Shown piece after piece: positions 63,837 through 64,000 of a stretch of 64,000 bases of DNA; the first letter of the stretch is position 1, and each line of letters opens with the position of its first letter. The stretch spans positions 136,686-200,685 of the forward strand of contig NZ_BMYU01000008.1 of NCBI RefSeq assembly GCF_014652435.1, read 5' to 3'. A program made the translations under genes and the position numbers. The DNA is from Cognatundibacterium squillarum (GTDB lineage: Bacteria; Pseudomonadota; Gammaproteobacteria; Burkholderiales; Burkholderiaceae_D). The notes under the pieces are model-generated. The model saw only the letters and a program-made list of their open reading frames with translations, did not search any database and was not told the DNA's origin.

Positions 63837-64000
63837 ATGGATAAATCCACGCTTTCAAACATTGCTGAAAAACTCGGCATGGATCTCAGCAAGTACCTCG
63901 GTAACGACATCCACAGCATTTCCCCGATTTCCGGCAGCACCATGGCCAGCCTGCGTGCTGACACACCAGCGCAAGTGACTGAACGCATCAGCCGCGCACA
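63837..64000 (+). CDS. Aldehyde dehydrogenase N-terminus (partial; probable aminoadipate-semialdehyde dehydrogenase)
   Basis: 54 codons from the ATG at 63837 reach the right edge: KLGMDLSKYLGNDIHSISPI then SGSTMASLRADTPAQVTERI. The ISPISGSTMASL pattern resembles the N-terminus of piperideine-6-carboxylate / aminoadipate-semialdehyde dehydrogenases (AmaB/PcD type). The catalytic region lies outside the window, so the assignment rests on this N-terminus and the upstream lysine-type dehydrogenase. Confidence 0.6.
   Translation, partial: MDKSTLSNIAEKLGMDLSKYLGNDIHSISPISGSTMASLRADTPAQVTERISRA

Overview
The window is chromosomal DNA of a betaproteobacterium, most likely of the order Burkholderiales and perhaps the family Oxalobacteraceae. 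The family placement is inferred from gene order and moderate base composition, not tested. Supporting blocks are hisS-ispG-rodZ-pilF-rlmN-ndk, surE-pcm-nlpD-rpoS, a complete type II secretion (T2SS) operon, dnaX-ebfC-recR near the SRP RNA gene, a RibB with a dead RibA half next to ribH-nusB, and ubiD. Almost everything in the first 24 kb is on the minus strand. No tRNA, rRNA or CRISPR was recognised.

Layout: (1) 1-7.1 kb holds translation, isoprenoid, cell-shape and pilus housekeeping genes (hisS partial, ispG, rodZ, pilF, rlmN, ndk, rlmD). (2) 7.2-12.2 kb holds the stationary-phase cluster surE-pcm-nlpD-rpoS and an HD-GYP protein. (3) 12.3-24.1 kb holds a T2SS operon in the order gspG-H-I-J-K-L-M-N-D-E-F-C, followed by a uracil-DNA-glycosylase-like protein that lacks the catalytic Asp. 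(4) 24.2-34.7 kb holds a Tat-exported molybdopterin oxidoreductase large subunit without its partner, a DUF1289 protein, MarC, a CoA-transferase, an HD hydrolase, recR-ebfC-dnaX, a K+ channel and a Cache-domain protein. (5) 34.8-43.2 kb holds the SRP RNA gene, ubiD, a lytic transglycosylase behind a strong promoter and a ~310-nt structured leader, two periplasmic binding proteins without transporters, an aminotransferase, nusB, ribH and ribBA. (6) 43.5-51.4 kb is more accessory: an exported unknown protein, a 267-bp element with perfect 18-bp terminal inverted repeats and nested hairpins, a PhzF protein, an EamA transporter, a VOC protein flanked by two copies of a dispersed repeat, thrC, and an AT-rich island with a membrane-anchored unknown and a TIR-domain protein. 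(7) 51.4-59.3 kb holds a formate-dehydrogenase-like cluster (XRE-cupin regulator, YdeP-type oxidoreductase, winged-helix protein, FdhD) divergent from kbl-tdh-sdaA, which degrades threonine and serine. Twin operator-like palindromes lie between them. (8) 59.3-64 kb holds a prolyl-oligopeptidase-like protein with a degraded active site, two small exported or membrane unknowns, and a probable lysine-degradation pair (saccharopine-dehydrogenase-type enzyme and aldehyde dehydrogenase) divergent from an Lrp/AsnC regulator.

The best candidates for undescribed biology are the structured leader RNA before the lytic transglycosylase (36665-36975), the multi-hairpin inverted-repeat element (44333-44599), the three-copy two-box intergenic repeat (27.8, 46.7 and 47.4 kb), the TIR island (49.2-51.4 kb) and the paired palindromes at 55522-55555.
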